Assembly (NCBI GenBank): GCA_964030785.1
Contig: OZ034967.1
Span: 72,357,613 to 72,421,612, forward strand
Source of the DNA: Siderastrea siderea
Lineage: Eukaryota; Cnidaria; Anthozoa; Scleractinia; Rhizangiidae
Length of the DNA: 64,000 nt
Direction of reading: 5' to 3'
A program made the position numbers and the translations under genes. Position 1 is the stretch's first letter. Each line of letters opens with the position of its first letter. Shown one piece after another: positions 25,310-39,200 of the stretch. The notes below the pieces were generated by a model. That model did no database searches, was not told the DNA's origin, and saw nothing but the letters and a program-made list of their open reading frames with translations.

Positions 25310-27080
25310 CATTGGTGACGTTGCCAAATCAATTGGTGAGGTTGTATTTATTACGTGAGCGTTTAAGTAGCTGTTGATCGACATCTGCAAGTGGTAAATC
25401 GAACTAATCTAGGAGCACAAGGTTATGTGAATCAATCGTTAATCATTCCTTTATAGCTATTCACTATAAATGCTTCTTGCCGTGGTAAACATCCTGCCCT
25501 GATGAACTTGAAGATGAGCCTGTAAGCCAATAATTGCTCGCCCCAAAGCTGGTGAGCGAGGGCAGAAAGTGACACGGCGAAATATGTAAACAAATAAAAT
25601 AGCAGCCTTCTGCTTCGAACCAAGACATTCATGGTTTATTTGTTAATTCGGAGTTGCATCAAACTAAAACTCACATATTAAAAGGACTGTTAGGCAGCTG
25701 GAATTTACGTCCAATTAAAGCCTGATACAATTTGTGATGATTTGAAAGTACATGACATCTCAGCTAAGATACTACATGTACTACAAAGAAAATTAAACTG
25801 TCCTTGTGAGACTGAAACCCCAAAGTAGGGGTTCGTAATACAAAGAGAAAAGCTGTAGTGAGTTTATCAAAATGTCAAATTAAATTTAAAAAAAACAAGA
25901 ATCGATCAACATGTCTACGGACTATCGGCCGATAGCTAATCAGTTATTGACAGGCTTCATGCATATTCTGTGGACCGACGCTTAACAAACGATGTATCGG
26001 TCGCTCTTCCTATTGATGGCAAACATGATCCATGTCTTAAAACAATAACCGGTGGCTCTGCGCGAACTGACGCTGTTTCAGTAGCATTTCTAAAAAAGAC
26101 GCTTGGGAATCCACGAAAGGCAATGATAATGAGATAGAGTTTCATGCTTCAAAATGATGCTCTAAATACTATAGGCTAAGTGCGATCCAGCGCTCTGAAA
26201 TAGTTAGACACGTATCCAAGGCTGTTCTTAAGGGCTTAAGCGCAGTCTGTGTAATGCATGGACGGTTTTGGCTTCATTTCTTGGAATCTTTCGGGAGGAC
26301 CGGCAAGAACAATAGGTAGAGAACGAAACAATAGCCCTAACCCTGATAACAATAGACGGTGCAGGTTATAGGGACCAATAAAATTAGAGGTTTAGAACCA
26401 TGCAAGTCTACCGAATCTTTCTAGTTTTATCGGCATTTTGTAGCGTGGGGCGATCTTTGTTTTGTAACAATAGACCTTATTTTATCATAAAAACTGTTAT
26501 TACTCACTGAGGCGTTTAGTAAAATGTCAATGAATCAAGGCCAATTAATCAAGAACTCAAAGAAGTCATTCAGAGCACACGGGAACCAATTTTAGAAGTA
26601 TCCGGCCAAGATCATATATAGTGTTCAGTACTTTTGATAAACTATCACCAGTATATTTAGTAGATGTACTTTCTAAAGTGATTAACCAAGTAATCACTTA
26701 ACCATGCAAGCATTTGATAACAAAGCCACAAAGTGAACAAAACAAGGTGGCAATTGTTTCACCAAAGCAAAATTAAAACAGCTTGTCGTATGAATAACAA
26801 AAGGTTTTCTTTTTGTCTACACGGTTGGAATAAGCATCAAACACAAAAAGAAATACTTATGCAGCTATGTACTTTATAGTCAGCTATTTGATGAAATGCC
26901 TTAAGGCATCCATTGATTGGAAAGCTTTTACACTGGAATGATTTTGACTGACAGGTTAAGGTAGAAGTGCAAGGCTCCACACACGTATTTGGTGACCTCG
27001 AGGTTTGGTGTAATCAACATTCACTTGGTCGCCGTGAAAGCACTGAAAACGTCAAGCAATAGTTTCTGTCTTTTAAACGT
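25310..27080. other. Upstream region of the ZP receptor gene
   Basis: AT-rich DNA without coding signal; it should contain the promoter and 5' UTR of the gene starting at 27084, but no core element stands out. Confidence 0.4.
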
Positions 27081-27083
27081 AAC

Positions 27084-27209
27084 ATGATAAGGTGGATTAC
27101 AGTGAGTTTCCTAACTCTTTTTGTTCTACAATTGGCATCGTTAGCAGAGGCATCTCACTTCCGGTATGGTAGTATTGCATGGAAACCAGTTAACAGTTAC
27201 AGCAACAAG
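27084..27209 (+). CDS. Exon 1: signal peptide
   Basis: The Met start is followed by a hydrophobic core ([12 protein letters not shown]) and an Ala-x-Ala style cleavage site (AEA/SHF). The mature protein starts near [13 protein letters not shown]. Donor GTAGAG, phase 0. Confidence 0.7.
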
Positions 27210-30200
27210 GTAGAGTAAATTTATTAAAGCTTTATTTTTCCGAAGCTAGTAGAGATTATACGGCCAACTATTTAGCCAGAGAGAACAAATCCTTGTCTGA
27301 CCTGTAAACGGATTGGCTTCTTTCTATTAGCTTTATAAGTGATCAAGCATTTTTTAGCGGCTATTTACGGGCACTTAACAGCCCTCGTGAAAGAACTTGT
27401 ACCTGGCGAGGACAACATTTTCAGTAATTGATTCCAATCGAACGTATTCGTGGTCGTTACTCATTACGGAAGGTCCACACCTGGCTGTTGTTCTAATCTC
27501 TTGAAGATTACCTCCTCTGTGGTTGCGGTATTGCGCAAAACAAATTAATCATGTACAATAATATTATGCTTTAATTTCATCCATTTATTATTAAGTTCTG
27601 TGGCTTCTCAACTCTTCCAGGCGTTAAAGTGAACTTAATAGACGTTTGAGCATCAAATGTCACTGTCCTGTACTTCATCATCGAAATTTTTGATACACGA
27701 CAGGCTGTCTCGCCTAACCGTAGTTTAATTAGGGGCAGCCAACATTTCGCTTCGGCGGAATATCTGTTCGACAGACCTAAATCGCCTGAGATATTCGGAT
27801 TGAATTACAGTGAAAACTAGAGATTTCTGTGGCAAAACAATTTCATCTCAGACTTTTACAACAAGGGGATTGATCAATTCCTATCGCTTTTAGAGGGACA
27901 AATATGTCGTTTAGAATATAAAATAAAGTCAGCTAGCATTTTCGGACAGCCATAATAGCAGCTGGGAAATACGGCGAACAGGATTTCGTTTCCTAAATTT
28001 TCTGCTGCCTAAAGTTTCAGCTAATAACGCCGGCCAGAACAACCTGCATTAGGTTACGCAAATATGTCCTTAAAAAGCTCTGAAACAAACTAAGAAAGCA
28101 GAAAATGACGTTTCAAGTATTTTGCTATGAAAGATTTCCTCGTTGGGTGCCCCTGTTCAAATGGTTATTCCATTCTTGGTAAAGATATTTGTTTGGAAGA
28201 GAAGAGTGAACGCAAGCTTCACATGTACCATTACTTTTACCTGCCTTATGTAGGTTTTTTTTTATTTTGGCTAGAGTTGTATATATACCTTGAAGGTTTT
28301 TCAGTTAGTTATAGTTTGTTTTTAGTCAAGTTTTGCCTTCCTTAATGTTTTGTAATTTCAACTTGCAAACGAAGATTATGGGTTTCGCGCTGTCTTCGTG
28401 GGAGCGAAGTTCCTTGCATCTGTGTCGTTAGCGTCTGAACGCCATTGAATCTGCAAATTAAGATTTATTCTAATCAAAGGGTTTAGTGACCTGCGTCCAT
28501 TATTAGGAAAAGCTTTTTTTCGGTGCGTGATTTACTCCTGAAGCTGTGGCATCTTAAACAACTATAATCAATCAAATTCATATGACATTTTTGCTAGTTT
28601 GTGTATTGCACAGCGTCAAGGCGTGCCATCCTTCTTATTAGGTAATCAATAATCATGTCGTTTCTAATCGAAAGAGTTGTGACTCTTGTACATTAAGAAA
28701 TGAATCCAGGCGGTCTGAGATTATTGTCTTGGAAGCCGAATATGACAGAAAGATTGTTGCATTGTTACGAATTCGCGAAACATTTGCACTTTTTGTTGCT
28801 TCTGGTCTTGATAGAACTCAGCACTCGTCTTTGTCTCATGGAAAGCATTTTGCCTGAAGTAGAATCGCTTTAAGAGTTGGTGTTGCACCATCAGAAATAC
28901 TGGTACTTGTTCCCTACGCCGACTACTTTCTTACTACACCTTGCCATTTTGTTAGTGTACTTTTGATTATACGTGCCAGTCAGATTGCTCTAAAGTCTTA
29001 ACTTTCTACCTCGTTTCTAGAGTAAGACAAGTGGTCAGTTCATAGGTTGTTTTTTCCCTACAATAGCTATCGTTAGATGGGTGAATCATTTTTATTACTT
29101 CTTGCATAGACGTTTACACGAGCTAATTTGGTCCAAAGGCAATTGCTGCCAATCAGTTACGAGTATTGCCTCTGTCAACGGATACATCTGGTATCGATTG
29201 TGGTCAAAATGTTTCAAATCTACCGATTGCTGTCTTAAGAAAAGTATTGTGTCTAAAATGTTAAGTTGGAAAGACACCAGGAACCTAAGTTGTTTTACTA
29301 ACAAAAACTTCCTTTTATCGAAATGGTAAATTTTTATTTTGAGTACTGGTTGCCGGGACTACGCCGTGCGTATTGTAAAAGTACTTTTATTAATTAGATC
29401 ATTTAACTAAGCGTTGAAACTCAGGCAAAAAAGAGGATATGCTATTGCATGTTGACTTTGTCTTCATTTTAGACATACGATAAGAATTTTGTATATTAGG
29501 GTGAGGAGCTCAAACGAAAGGGGCTCTATCAAAAATCAATCAATATCTCTTAATTGGCAACGATTCCCTTTTCAAGAGGAAAGGATTGACCATCATACTC
29601 GAGGGACTCAGAACCACGCGCAACCCGCGAATAATCCCTGGCAAACAAAATAATACTGAAGTATGTTGCGGAACCAATTACTTAATTCAGATCAATGAGA
29701 AATATGTCCAAGTTTTGGAGGAAGCTTATTTGGATCCGTAGGCTAACTGGTCAACTAACTTTGTGCTTGTTCCCAAAACTTGGAAATACCTTTAAAAAAA
29801 TGTGTTTAACTGTTAATTAAAATGGCGATTTTACATGTACAGCTGCATGCCTGTTCGTATATTCCGGAATACATTTCCAGTTGTTTTCCAATTGTAAGTT
29901 GCAGTTTACATTTTTGTTATAAATCGAATGTAAGCTGTTTAAAAGGTAAAGAATGCAACTAGTTTCAAGAAAAATGTTTCCTCTTTGTTTAAAAAACGAT
30001 GATTTGTCTTCCTTTCCATATCAAAAACTTGATCCTGTGTAAAGAAAACTTAAGGAATAAATCGAGTTTAGTAGGATGTTGCCAAAGACAACCCCAGCAT
30101 ACTGATCGATCAGAGGTTGCATTTAGGGAAGTGGTCATAACAAGTGTACTCGATGAGGACCCACCTTGCGTAGGGGTAGGGGGGCTATGCAAGGTACCAC

Positions 30201-33200
30201 CTGTCTGATTAGCCAAATGGACTAAATTTATTGGCCTCAACATTTGAGTTGAGACTTTCATATTAGGTGTGCATGAAGCTTGCATTGCTTGAGAAATAGC
30301 ACAGGGAGGTTTGAATCTTTTTCTTAGTTTCTACTCCTGATAGAGTGGGGGCTATACAAACAAGACACCATCTTTTAAGGTGGGGGAAAGGGGGTACATG
30401 AAGAGACCACCTGTCTTTTTGCGGAATGGTGGGTCCTGTCTGAGTATAATAGTTTTGACCATTTCCTTTACTTCCATTGTCTTATATTTAAATAATGTTT
30501 TTTTAAATATGTAAGTTTTGCTTTGTTATTAGATTCGTTTTACTTTCCGTCTGGCTTTTCGAAGATCGCACTCCTCCTCTTACTACTGTGACCAGAGTAC
30601 TATAAGTAGCGGTAGTCTGATCGGATCGGGAGATTCATGGAGAGCGGAATGCGCCAACTCGCAGTGTAGCTCAAGATACATCGCCGATACTGGCTTCCAC
30701 TGCACCGACTACAGTACCGTTGAAGATTGGTCCATGGGTGAAAACAACTTCACGTACACGTTTTTTTCCTCTCAGGAGTGGATTGTCAGGTATGTATCCT
30801 TTTACATAGTACTAAGGATGCCACTTTAGAGACATTTCGCACACCTAAACCATCAAAAGCAGTCACTCCTGATAAGTACAAAGATTGTTAATGTTAAAAG
30901 CTCCGTCGGATATTAGGTGTACTGTCGACAAAATACAAAACGCAGACTGACTCGTGGCGTGGAAGGTCTCATTTACTGGGTCCAAACTGCTTCCCTTGGT
31001 AATAGCAAAAGAGTTTAGTGTGGCAAAGCCATGTTTTCTTCACATATTTACTTCACATGACTTCTGCCTTCAGATATAAGTGATCTTAGCCGTATGTCAT
31101 ACCCCTAATTCATCTATCTAGTAAAGGTGACCAAGCTTCCCGAGAGTATCTCTGTAGGTCAACGGTTAGAACATCCGAACCTTGTGCGGGAGGTGACGAG
31201 ATTGACTTCATGCTTATTACAAGCTAACGGAAGTTTAAATAAAATTAGAATAAAAATCGTATAGTTCATACTTTGGCAAACAAGTTATTTATGGATGTGG
31301 CACTTAAGGACAATAATGTATTATAACAGGCTGATCGTGACAGGATCTGCTGAAGCCGAGGGCAAACAAAACGCGAGGCAGTTGCGACTGCTTATTGGCA
31401 ATACTTACTTGCAATAAACTTCTGTTTTGCCAAATATTAAGCTTTTTCTCAAAGGACAAAATTTTAGCACTGACGCATTTGTTGCACTTAGCTTTTTGTC
31501 TATGCTGTTGAGTTCAATGAAAAATCGAGAGGCTTGCAGTCTCTTACATCTTGCTCAGTTACACGGCCGGATTCGTGTCATATTTGCATTTCCAGCGTAC
31601 CTTAACAGCGTAGCAAAACAGTTACTTTCTAAACATTTGAATATGATTTTTGCATATAGTTCCCCTATACCTATAAGCCTAAAAGGTAACTTTGTTTTAG
31701 CTTTAAATTAATTAATTAAATATTTAAGTAAGATTCCCTTTTGTTCGTTTGCCAGTTACACTAGCTGCTGCTGGATTTCTTTGTCCCGGAATGGCAACGG
31801 AAATTGGCTTGTAACAGCCACGGTCAACCTTGCTAGACGATCTGATAACGGAGAAATTAACTCATCTCCAATATCAAGAAGCCCTGCAATTGTCCGTTGG
31901 CAAGAGGGATGCCTGCAGTCTCTCAGAATACCAGTTGAAGACCCAGATGGAGATGTTGTAAGGTGTCGCTGGGCAACTTACTCAGAGTCCTCATTTAACT
32001 CTGGCAGTTTTCCATATGGTACACTTGATGAGGTACTTGTTCATTGGTCATAGTTTGGCTGACTAATGCTTTTGGTGTATTTCCTAATCACTGAATTCAC
32101 AAAAATTTCATGCAGGCCCATTATTTACAATATCGCCAAAATAATTTTTTTTCCTATTGTCATTTCGCTTGATTGACCTGTCGTTTACATGTTTTTTTTT
32201 TTCTGTTTTGGATTTTGCTTTGCTCAGTGGTAAATAAGCTCTTGAAAACAAACAAACAAATAAACCAAAAAAAAAGAAACGAGCGATAAAAATTCATAAG
32301 AAATTGCCCCAGGAATGGATGACAGTCTACAAAGCAGGCAAAGAAAAAATTAGTTTTCATAACACTATTTATCCCCGTTGTTTTGAATTATTCAATGTAA
32401 ATGTCTGGTATGCCCTCAGTAACATACAAAAGGGTGTAATCGTCTACAGCCTTTTATTTAAAATTGCAGAGAACCTGTGTACTGGCTTATGACGGAAGCA
32501 GTGGGACCGCCGGTACATACGCTGTACCACTTACTTTAGAAGACTTCCCAGCAGGAACTACAAACTTTGGCAGCGCTACTCCATTCAGTGATGTGGGACT
32601 GCAGTTCCTTGTCATAATTAGCAGTCACTATGGCTCTTGTAACAATGTGCCCGTATTTACTGCATCCACTCCAAACGATGGTGAATGCTCCGAGGTGCAG
32701 ATTGGGTCGGCATACATAGCGGTCATTGAGGTCACACTAGCAGACTTCTCAAAACAGTATGTCAAAGTTTCATTAACAACCCTTGTTATATATCTGGCTC
32801 CATAAGTAGACAAGACGAAGCAGATCCACCAACATGAAACCCACCTTCGTCATCTTAACCTCACACCTGGTCAATAACGAATAGCTATCAAATGCTAACA
32901 CGTTGCATCGGTCTAATCAAAACTCGTAAACTCGTAATCAAGTCTTACTTCCTAAGGCGTAAGGGGAAATGTTCTCTTTTGTTCTCTGGTAATTTTAGAG
33001 ATTAATAATTTTGTCGTAACTAATAAAATAATGTAGTTTATGGTTTGTTCTCAGTTCGTTTCCAGAGTTTTCTACCTATTGGCATAGATTCGTTTCATAA
33101 CATCTGCTATTTTTCAGCATTGTTGAGATAGTCACTTCCTCTCCATCTGGAATGCAACTGACGTCCTTACGTTACCACGGCGGAATCTACTACAGAAATG

Positions 33201-36200
33201 TCACGTGGTATCCCAGTCAGTATCAAGTCGGACAACAGTTGTTCTGTTTCAAGGCAGTGGACTCGAAAAAGTAAGCTATGTTAGTTGTTAAGCTTACGTC
33301 TATTTTCACGAAAAGGTTTTCAAAAGAAAACTTCAAACAGGTTTATTTGTTTGATTGATTTTCTGTTTCCTGCAAAGGTTAAACCAGTAAAACTATTGCT
33401 TGGGGCGAGCGTGATATCATTTCAATTTAACCTCCACGTGCCCATAACTAGATTTTCCTCCGAATCGTCTCATTTTCAACTCCTAAGGGCAAAATTAGTC
33501 CTTGAAACGAGATTTCTGGTGTGTTAGAAACATAACAAAACAAAAAAACAAACAAACAAAAACAAGACAATGATAATGATAGTGATAATGATAATAGCTT
33601 TTGTATATTTGTAATTTTACAGTTTGGAAAGTGAATGGCGTTGTGTCACAATTCTCGTGGGAATCAGTAAGTGGATATTTTTGTTTATTGCAAAACGTTT
33701 AAAACTATTCAAAATTAAATAAATTCTGCGTTTTAGAGTAACCTAATTGATATGAATGATACATTTAGTACATTTTTTTAGGCAGCACACCCAGAGTTAT
33801 TATGGGAAGTCAAAGTCCAAGAAATCCGATCAGCAAAAGTGGACCAGGATTTGTATGGTGGAGCATCAAGTTTGACCGAGTGGTAAGTATAATAAACCAT
33901 AAACATTATCATAATTGTTATCTATTTGGTGGAGCATCAAGTTTGACCGAGTGGTAAGTATAATAAACCATAAACATTATCATAATTGTTTCCTATCCCT
34001 TATCTTAAATGTGCTACTTCTTCACGTCGTCCTCGATCTAAACCTTGTTAATCTTCATTCTCCTTGTTTAAAATAGCTTTGTCCTACTTATACTCTTCCT
34101 TGCCATTATCCTCACGAGTGTGTTTGCATTTTCCATCTTCTTCCTCCTCTCACTTGAGCTCTTTCTCATACTCACCCCCATTCAAATACCTAATTTCTGC
34201 TTTACCCACGCCGTTATTGCTTAGTATCACGCCATGGGAGGAGTGGAGATAATATGCTGGTTAGCGTGCTGGAGTTTCCATCGGATTTTCGAACAGAGGG
34301 ATGCTCTCAAGATTATGTCTTATTGCTTCCTAGGACATGGACATTTACTTCGCATGGCCTCTCTCTCTGTACCCAGGAGTATAAATAAACGCCATCGAAC
34401 TGTTAGGAAAACCTAGGGGGAGGGAGTGGTCAGGGCCGGTGGAGGTAACGCTGCGATGGGCTAACACACCATCCAAGAGGAGTGGTGATACTCTTCATTG
34501 CATTATGCCACGGAATGGAGGTTAAACATCCGGCAATTGTAAGCCACTAGGCTAAAGAAGAACTAACTTTATCCCATGATCACTTTTTATTTCTTTTATG
34601 TTTGTTTCTGCTATACCCCTTTTCAGCACCTTTTTTCGTCTTATCTGGCACTCCATTTATCTTTACTTTCATCTTCCCCCTCATACTATCCCAAGCACCA
34701 TCTCCATCATAATCATCATAATCAAACTCACCACTTTCATTAATTCTTTATTTCCACATCCGTCATCTGTATCTACAGATATAAAAGTGGGTAAGATCCG
34801 CAAGGAAATCACTCTTATTGTAAGATCAAAAGAAAATGTACCATCCTCCTCCTCCTCCTCCTCTTGCTCGTTTCCCTCTTCTTCGTACTTTTCGTACTTC
34901 TTCTCCTTCCTACCAGTCTTAATCGCCACTTTTTTACCTGATCTTTCTTTGCTGCATTTTTTCTCACCTTTCCACAATAAGTCTAACCCTCTTCATTTTT
35001 GTTCTCCTTCTCCCCCCTCAACCTTCCTCCTCCTCCTTTCCTCAATGCTTTTGCTACAAGCCCAGCTTCGCCACTCCCGGGATTTTTAACGTTTTCTTGA
35101 TTATAACATTCCATTTTTGCTTGTACAGATAAAGAAGCCCCGCACCTCTTCGTACATCTGGCTTGTCTTGCTACCAAGGGGCCATACAGTCTTCAAGGTG
35201 GACACACTTTCCCTGTATGTCAGAACCAGCAATCACACCACCCTGCAGTTTGCAATGCCCGATGCAGCATTGAGTATGAATGGGTCCTACGCCATCTTGA
35301 TAGATCATGGCGCCGTGGTTGGACAAGGATGTTCCTATGACGGACCACCAACACCCGGCATAACATCCACAAATGATTGGCATTTCAGCGTAGATGGCGT
35401 TTGTAATGTTGGCTTTTACCTTGCCCCACCAGGATTTACTAACTGTGTTGGTATGTAAAATGCGCAAATATCTCGGTGACAACTCCTTGAACACGATATA
35501 AGATTGAGGCACTTAGTTGTGAGGAATACGTAAACAGGTTTCGAGATTTTAATTAGAAGTTCAGACGAATGTCACGAGATGAGATCAACCGGAAGGGACA
35601 ATAGAACAACAACAACAACTGAAACAAAACAAAAACAAACAAACAAAATAATATTAAAAATAAATAGGAAATATAATTTTCATTTTAGCTCTGTTTAATC
35701 TTGTCCACATGAACTTGTACTTCTGCCATGACTTGTTTCACGGTTTGAATTCCTTAAAACATGAGCATAAAACTAACTTTCTTCAGTGCTAAGCCGTGAT
35801 CCCGTAAAGTCAATATTCTAACACTCGTACAAGTCTACAAACAAAACGAAGAACTCGCCAATTATGTTAATGACGTCATGTTGAGTATATATTGTTTTCT
35901 TTCATTCATCCAGACGTAAACGAATGTGGTTCTCACTCGAGATCGAAACGCAGCCACTTTTATTCTTGGTGGAATTACACAGCATATTCCTCGACACAAT
36001 GGAACACGTTCGGTGAGTTAAAGCCAGGTCTAACCTGTAGCACTCTGATTCAAACACACAAATTCCTCTCAGCTAAACATTTTCAAACTTGAAAGATAGA
36101 ATTATGAAAATGAATAATGAACTTTAATTAATACTCGAAATTTTTTATCTCTTCCCTTTGATAGGCTCTTTTTGGAAGTCATTTAAGGGAAGAGCGCCTC

Positions 36201-39200
36201 GATGCGTCTGTTTTTATTTATCTATGAGGGGACAAGAGAAAGTCGAGTGCATGGGAAGACATATCATTGTACATCTTTATATGTCGTCTCAGGCAGCAAA
36301 TAACGATAAATCACTCTTTAATCCATTTTGGCGCAACACGATTCACGCAAATATGACGCTTTTGTTTGATCGTTAAATAACTTTATGAGCTTGACGTTAA
36401 CAAACTTGTGTCCAAAAACGCTGTTTTCTCCAAAAATTCTCTCCATAAAACGACCAAATGCAATGTAACGAAACATACCAAACATAAAAATTTTAAATAT
36501 ATATATATATAATGTGGTCACGACTTCGTTTCACGTGCATTTGGTAGATGTTTTCGAACAATGTTATCCTCTTATCTCATTACTACCTTCCCACGTGTTT
36601 TTTGTTGTTGTCTTTTTTCGCATCATTCCTTTCTATCATAAATTTGACACTTGTCAATACTTTTACCACGTCTTTTCCACGAAATTTCTATGCCCTATTG
36701 GAAGTCACATTGAGGGGATTCCAATGAAACAATAATTTTAATAATAATAATTTAATAGCTTATATAGCGCTATTTACATATAAGGATCAAAAGTACTTTA
36801 AAAGAATAATGAAAATAAAATTAAAAGTTTGCTATATTACATATGTACAAAAATACCTAACTAAAAAACTATATAGAAAAATATATTAAAATTATTAATA
36901 AATAGAAAATACACTAAAATGCTAACCTAAATAAAAACGTCTGAAGTTTATTTTTATAAACACTAAGTGTCGTAGGAGCACGCAGGTCAGCAGGCAGGCT
37001 GTTCCATAAAGCTGGTGCAGCAGAGGAAAAAGACCTGCCGCCAATGACTTGGCTACAGCATTGCTCTAATACGTTTTAAATAGCGACGGTTAGGCGTGCG
37101 TTGAAATGTCACTGTAATTGCAGGAATAACTCCAACGACGAGTTCCTCATACTTGCCATTCACGGCTACTCCAGGTGAGTGGGATATTCCACTCAGTTTT
37201 GCCTCCCTCAACGTCAGAGGTATTTGATAAATTTCTTGGTTTGCAGTACATGGGGGTGGGCGAAGGAGGGGCATTCTCTTAGCGCAAAAGGGAGGGGGTA
37301 GGGCAGATGCCAGTCTAATTTAAGGGTTTTTGCAATGTTTTTCATTTTTTTACTCCTACCTTGCGCTTTTTCCTTTAGAATTTTTGGCAAAGGTTGTTGA
37401 GTTACAGGATTTGACCTGATTTGGGTTTAAAGTAGGAATTGTTTTGATTTGGGTATAATTATATCATGGCCTTTGCAGCATGGGTCCGTGCTACTAACAC
37501 AAGTAAGTATAAACACTTTCTTATTTGTCGCGCCTATTAGTTGAGCGCTATACTCACAAATTAAATGGGTAAGTATATAGAGCAGGTTTGAATGGTCACC
37601 TCGTGTGACAAGTCCATTAGTACGAACAACCGTCTGTCCTCTTCCTGTCCCCTCGCAACCTCCTATCAAGGGACTAGAAGACAGGAGACCCAGGGTAGGG
37701 CGACCAGCTATGAGTGATCCAAAAAAAATGACCTGTTACAATACGATAAGAAGCTTTCTGGGTTGAATGATGTTTGAATTAGATTCAAATCGAGCTCTTT
37801 TCGCAGCCCTGTCTCGGGCCATGAAAAAGCGGTCTGGCGGAGGCCATGAAGCGCCCAAACTTGACACCCGCCGTATCGCCAAAATATTTATCCAATGAAA
37901 CTAAAATTTATATTTTCATTAATAGAATACCTAGGGAAGTCTACAGAATTTTTTTGGGATTTTTCAAAATTTTTATATTTCCCACCCTTGGTCGATATTT
38001 ACAGACATCCGCTCTTAATTCACTTCTACTGTAAAAGTAATCACTTGTTTTCTTGTACAGCAAGTCGAATTGACCCAACAACATCATCATCGATGTCCAC
38101 GAGTTATTATGCACGATCCAGTTCTTACGTCCTGCCGGCTCCTTTGGACTTCCAGTTGCATTTGAGAGCGAACTGTGCTCAAGTCTGTACAAACACCCCA
38201 GGAAGCTACAGCTGTTCATGTGTCAGTGGATATCGACTGGCCTCTGATGGAAAGTCTTGCTTAGGTAAGATGCCTGTTTAAATTACATATCTGAATTGTA
38301 GATGTGGGATAACATTTCCTTAAAGGCTATATTTCCTTTAACTACTATTTTCATAATTGACCGCGATCGCAATATAACTTAAACGGTTTTCATCCCGATG
38401 TTTTCTTTTTCATTCTATTTAATGAAACTTTTATCTCGCACTTAAATTTCTGTCCGTAATAGTAATTTTTAGAGACTATTAAAGCGACAGTAACTAACAG
38501 GCTGCAGATACTCTTCGTAGATGTAAGCGAATGTTCGACAAACAATGGTGGATGCAGCCATCACTGCTACAATATTCCTGGATCATTTTACTGTGGATGC
38601 CCAGAAGGAACAACTATGGCCGCCAATAATTTGACCTGCGTTGGTAAGTACCCCTGCAAAAGATTGATCTCTGGCGTATATGCGTAACTCAAAAGACATG
38701 AAAAAGGCCTCATCTGATCTATTTATTTTGTTCCAACAGCAAACTTTTCAACCTCAAGTACTCCTGTTATGACGCCAGCTATTCATTTTTCGCCGTGATA
38801 AGTGAACCATCTGAAACATTATAAACCGTTTGTGAATTGTAGATGAGAGAATTATACACGCATGAAAGACTCTCACAGTTATGTAGGCAACTTGAACGGC
38901 TGAGAGAAGTAAACCAAATGAATAAGGCTTGAATTGATACCCTGTAAATATCAGTGTACTGATTTTCCAAGTAAATTATCACGGTAACTGAGAGCTAATC
39001 ACTATGTGGGCTGCGAATATTTAATGTTGCTCTCGTTGTCACTTGCTGTCACGGTCGTTGTCACGATCGCAATATAACATAAACGGTTTTCATCCCGATG
39101 TTTTCTTTTTCATTCTATTTAATGAAACTTTTATCTTGCACTTAAATTTCTGTCCGTGATTGTAATTTTTAGAGACTATTAAATATATAGTAACTAACAG

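Noticed and set aside
34598..35089. 163-aa Ser/Phe-rich frame in intron 7
   Set aside because: Pyrimidine-rich low-complexity intron sequence without homology-like features.
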